Positions 63,140 through 64,000 of a DNA stretch of 64,000 nucleotides are shown one piece after another. The notes below the pieces were generated by a model that worked only from the letters and a program-made list of their open reading frames with translations, did no database searches and had not been told where the DNA came from. This DNA is from Rhodoblastus acidophilus (GTDB taxonomy: Bacteria; Pseudomonadota; Alphaproteobacteria; Rhizobiales; Beijerinckiaceae): NCBI RefSeq assembly GCF_900187365.1, contig NZ_FYDG01000001.1, positions 124,001-188,000 on the forward strand, in the 5' to 3' direction. Position numbers and translations under genes: made by a program. Position 1 is the stretch's first letter. Every line of letters begins with the position of its first letter.

Positions 63140-64000
63140 ATGCAAAAGCTCGCTCCGCTGCCCGGCGAAAACCCCTGTTCCAACATCGCGAGCCGACCGG
63201 GAGCGGAAGCGTTTCTCGTCGTCGCGATCGGCGCGTCGGCCGGAGGGCTCGACGCCTGCCGGTGGCGGGACATTCCTCGCTCAAGGTTTGCGAGGCGACG
63301 GGATGGCGCCCCCGCCGAGCTTGAGCCTTTCTATGTCATTTCCCCGGCGTTTCCCTTTCGGTGTCACGCGGCGCGCTGCGGTTGTCGGAGCCCGAGGCGC
63401 GGCGCGGGGCGCGGCTGCCGTTTGATTTCCTGCTGCAATCGCTGGCGGAAGACTATTCTGAAAACGCAGTCGGCGTCGTGCTTTCGGGCACTGGCGCGGA
63501 CGGCAGTCGGGGCGTGAAGGCCATCAAAGAAAAGGCCGGGCTGGTCCCCGCTCAGGATCCCGACGAAGCCGAATTTGACGGCATAAGGACCTCGCACTTC
63601 TCGCCAAGGATCTTTTTATCAACGTCACCTGTTTCTTCCGCGACCCGAAAGTGTTCGACTTTCTCGCCGAAAACGTTCTGCCCGGCCTGATCCTCGATCA
63701 ACCGGCGGCGACGCCCTTGCGCATCTGGGTCGCCGGATGCAGCACGGGGGAAGAAGCCTATTCGCTGGCGATCCTGTTTCGCGAAGCGAGCGGCAAGGCC
63801 CTCAAGCTGCAGCCTGTCGATCTGGAGCGATCCGCGCCGGCTCAAACAGATGCTGCGCAACCTGCTGGCCAATGCGCTGAAATACACCCGCGAAGGCAAG
63901 GTCCTGCTCAATTGCCGCCGCCAGGGGGCAACCATGAGCCTGGAGGTCTGGGATACCGGCATCGGGATCCCAGAGGCCGAGATCCACACGATTTTCGAGG
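63140..64000 (+). pseudogene. Eroded CheB-CheR-kinase gene, running off the window
   Basis: From ATG 63140 one frame encodes a CheB start (VVAIGASAGG). After a deletion, VAGHSSLKVCEAT appears in a second frame (from 63262), and FDFLLQSLAEDYSENAVGVV then LSGTGADGS in a third. After another jump the CheR part reads LFINVTCFFRDPKVFDFL and AGCSTGEEAYSLAILFREA (about 63612-63789). It then joins near 63830 to kinase ATPase sequence, LLANALKYTREGKVLL and EVWDTGIGIPEAEI, with the end of CheR, the PAS and the HisKA domains lost. Multiple frameshifts make it a relic of a third CheB/CheR-kinase. Confidence 0.75.

Noticed and set aside
1-64000. CRISPR arrays, rRNA and tRNA genes
   Set aside because: I looked for regularly spaced repeats, conserved rRNA blocks and TTCGA-type T-loops with acceptor stems and found none I could support.

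Overview
The window is a GC-rich bacterial chromosome segment with dense genes, frequent 4-base ATGA or GTGA overlaps and Shine-Dalgarno-led starts. The gene set (FixJ-type regulator, HWE kinase, CheB/CheR-fused kinases, RecX, a STAS-MlaE/MlaF/MlaD operon, DUF1488, FNR/FixK boxes) points to an alphaproteobacterium. I infer the order Hyphomicrobiales, possibly a Beijerinckiaceae or Methylocystaceae relative; the family is a guess. I see no rRNA, tRNA or CRISPR array.

Layout. 0-5.4 kb: small secreted proteins, a PagL-like lipid A deacylase, a TetA-type MFS pump and an alginate-export-family porin with an FNR/FixK box upstream. 5.7-11.5 kb: housekeeping genes (parE, cytochrome b561, RhlE-like helicase, lytic transglycosylase), plus a small membrane protein whose start codon lies in a perfect RNA hairpin. 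11.5-21 kb: a leftward surface-sugar cluster (rfbD, rfbB, rfbA, an NDP-sugar epimerase, an unrecognised TIM-barrel-like protein, a Gfo/Idh/MocA oxidoreductase, and an AT-rich glycosyltransferase-like gene). It is punctuated by three eroded transposase remnants and followed by about 1.8 kb of gene debris.

21-31 kb: methyltransferase and LOG-family pair, TonB-dependent receptor with twin upstream dyads, orphan tyrosine recombinase, UroD/MtaA-like protein, a PsiE-like membrane protein, and the divergent alkylation-repair genes ada-alkA and ogt. 31-41 kb: hybrid sensor kinase with a convergent Hpt gene, an RND efflux pair, and an acyl carrier protein overlapping a chimeric gene that joins a truncated acyl-CoA dehydrogenase to an alpha/beta-hydrolase half. 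41-51 kb: recX, a DUF1254 protein, a FitAB toxin-antitoxin pair, a compact Mla-type lipid transporter with an MlaD-auxiliary fusion, a DsbA/sigma-factor relic and two transglutaminase-family proteins.

51-64 kb: two large CheB-CheR-PAS-kinase proteins of different kinase class flank a FixJ-like response regulator. Then come a cold-shock gene with a strong terminator, a run of tiny conserved genes near a second FNR/FixK box, a collapsed nhaA, a second PsiE-like paralogue, and a third CheB/CheR kinase that is a multiply deleted pseudogene running off the right edge. Gene decay is concentrated at 14.5-21 kb, 48-48.6 kb and 61.9-64 kb. The themes are envelope remodelling, stress and oxygen-linked signalling, and local gene erosion by fusion and deletion.
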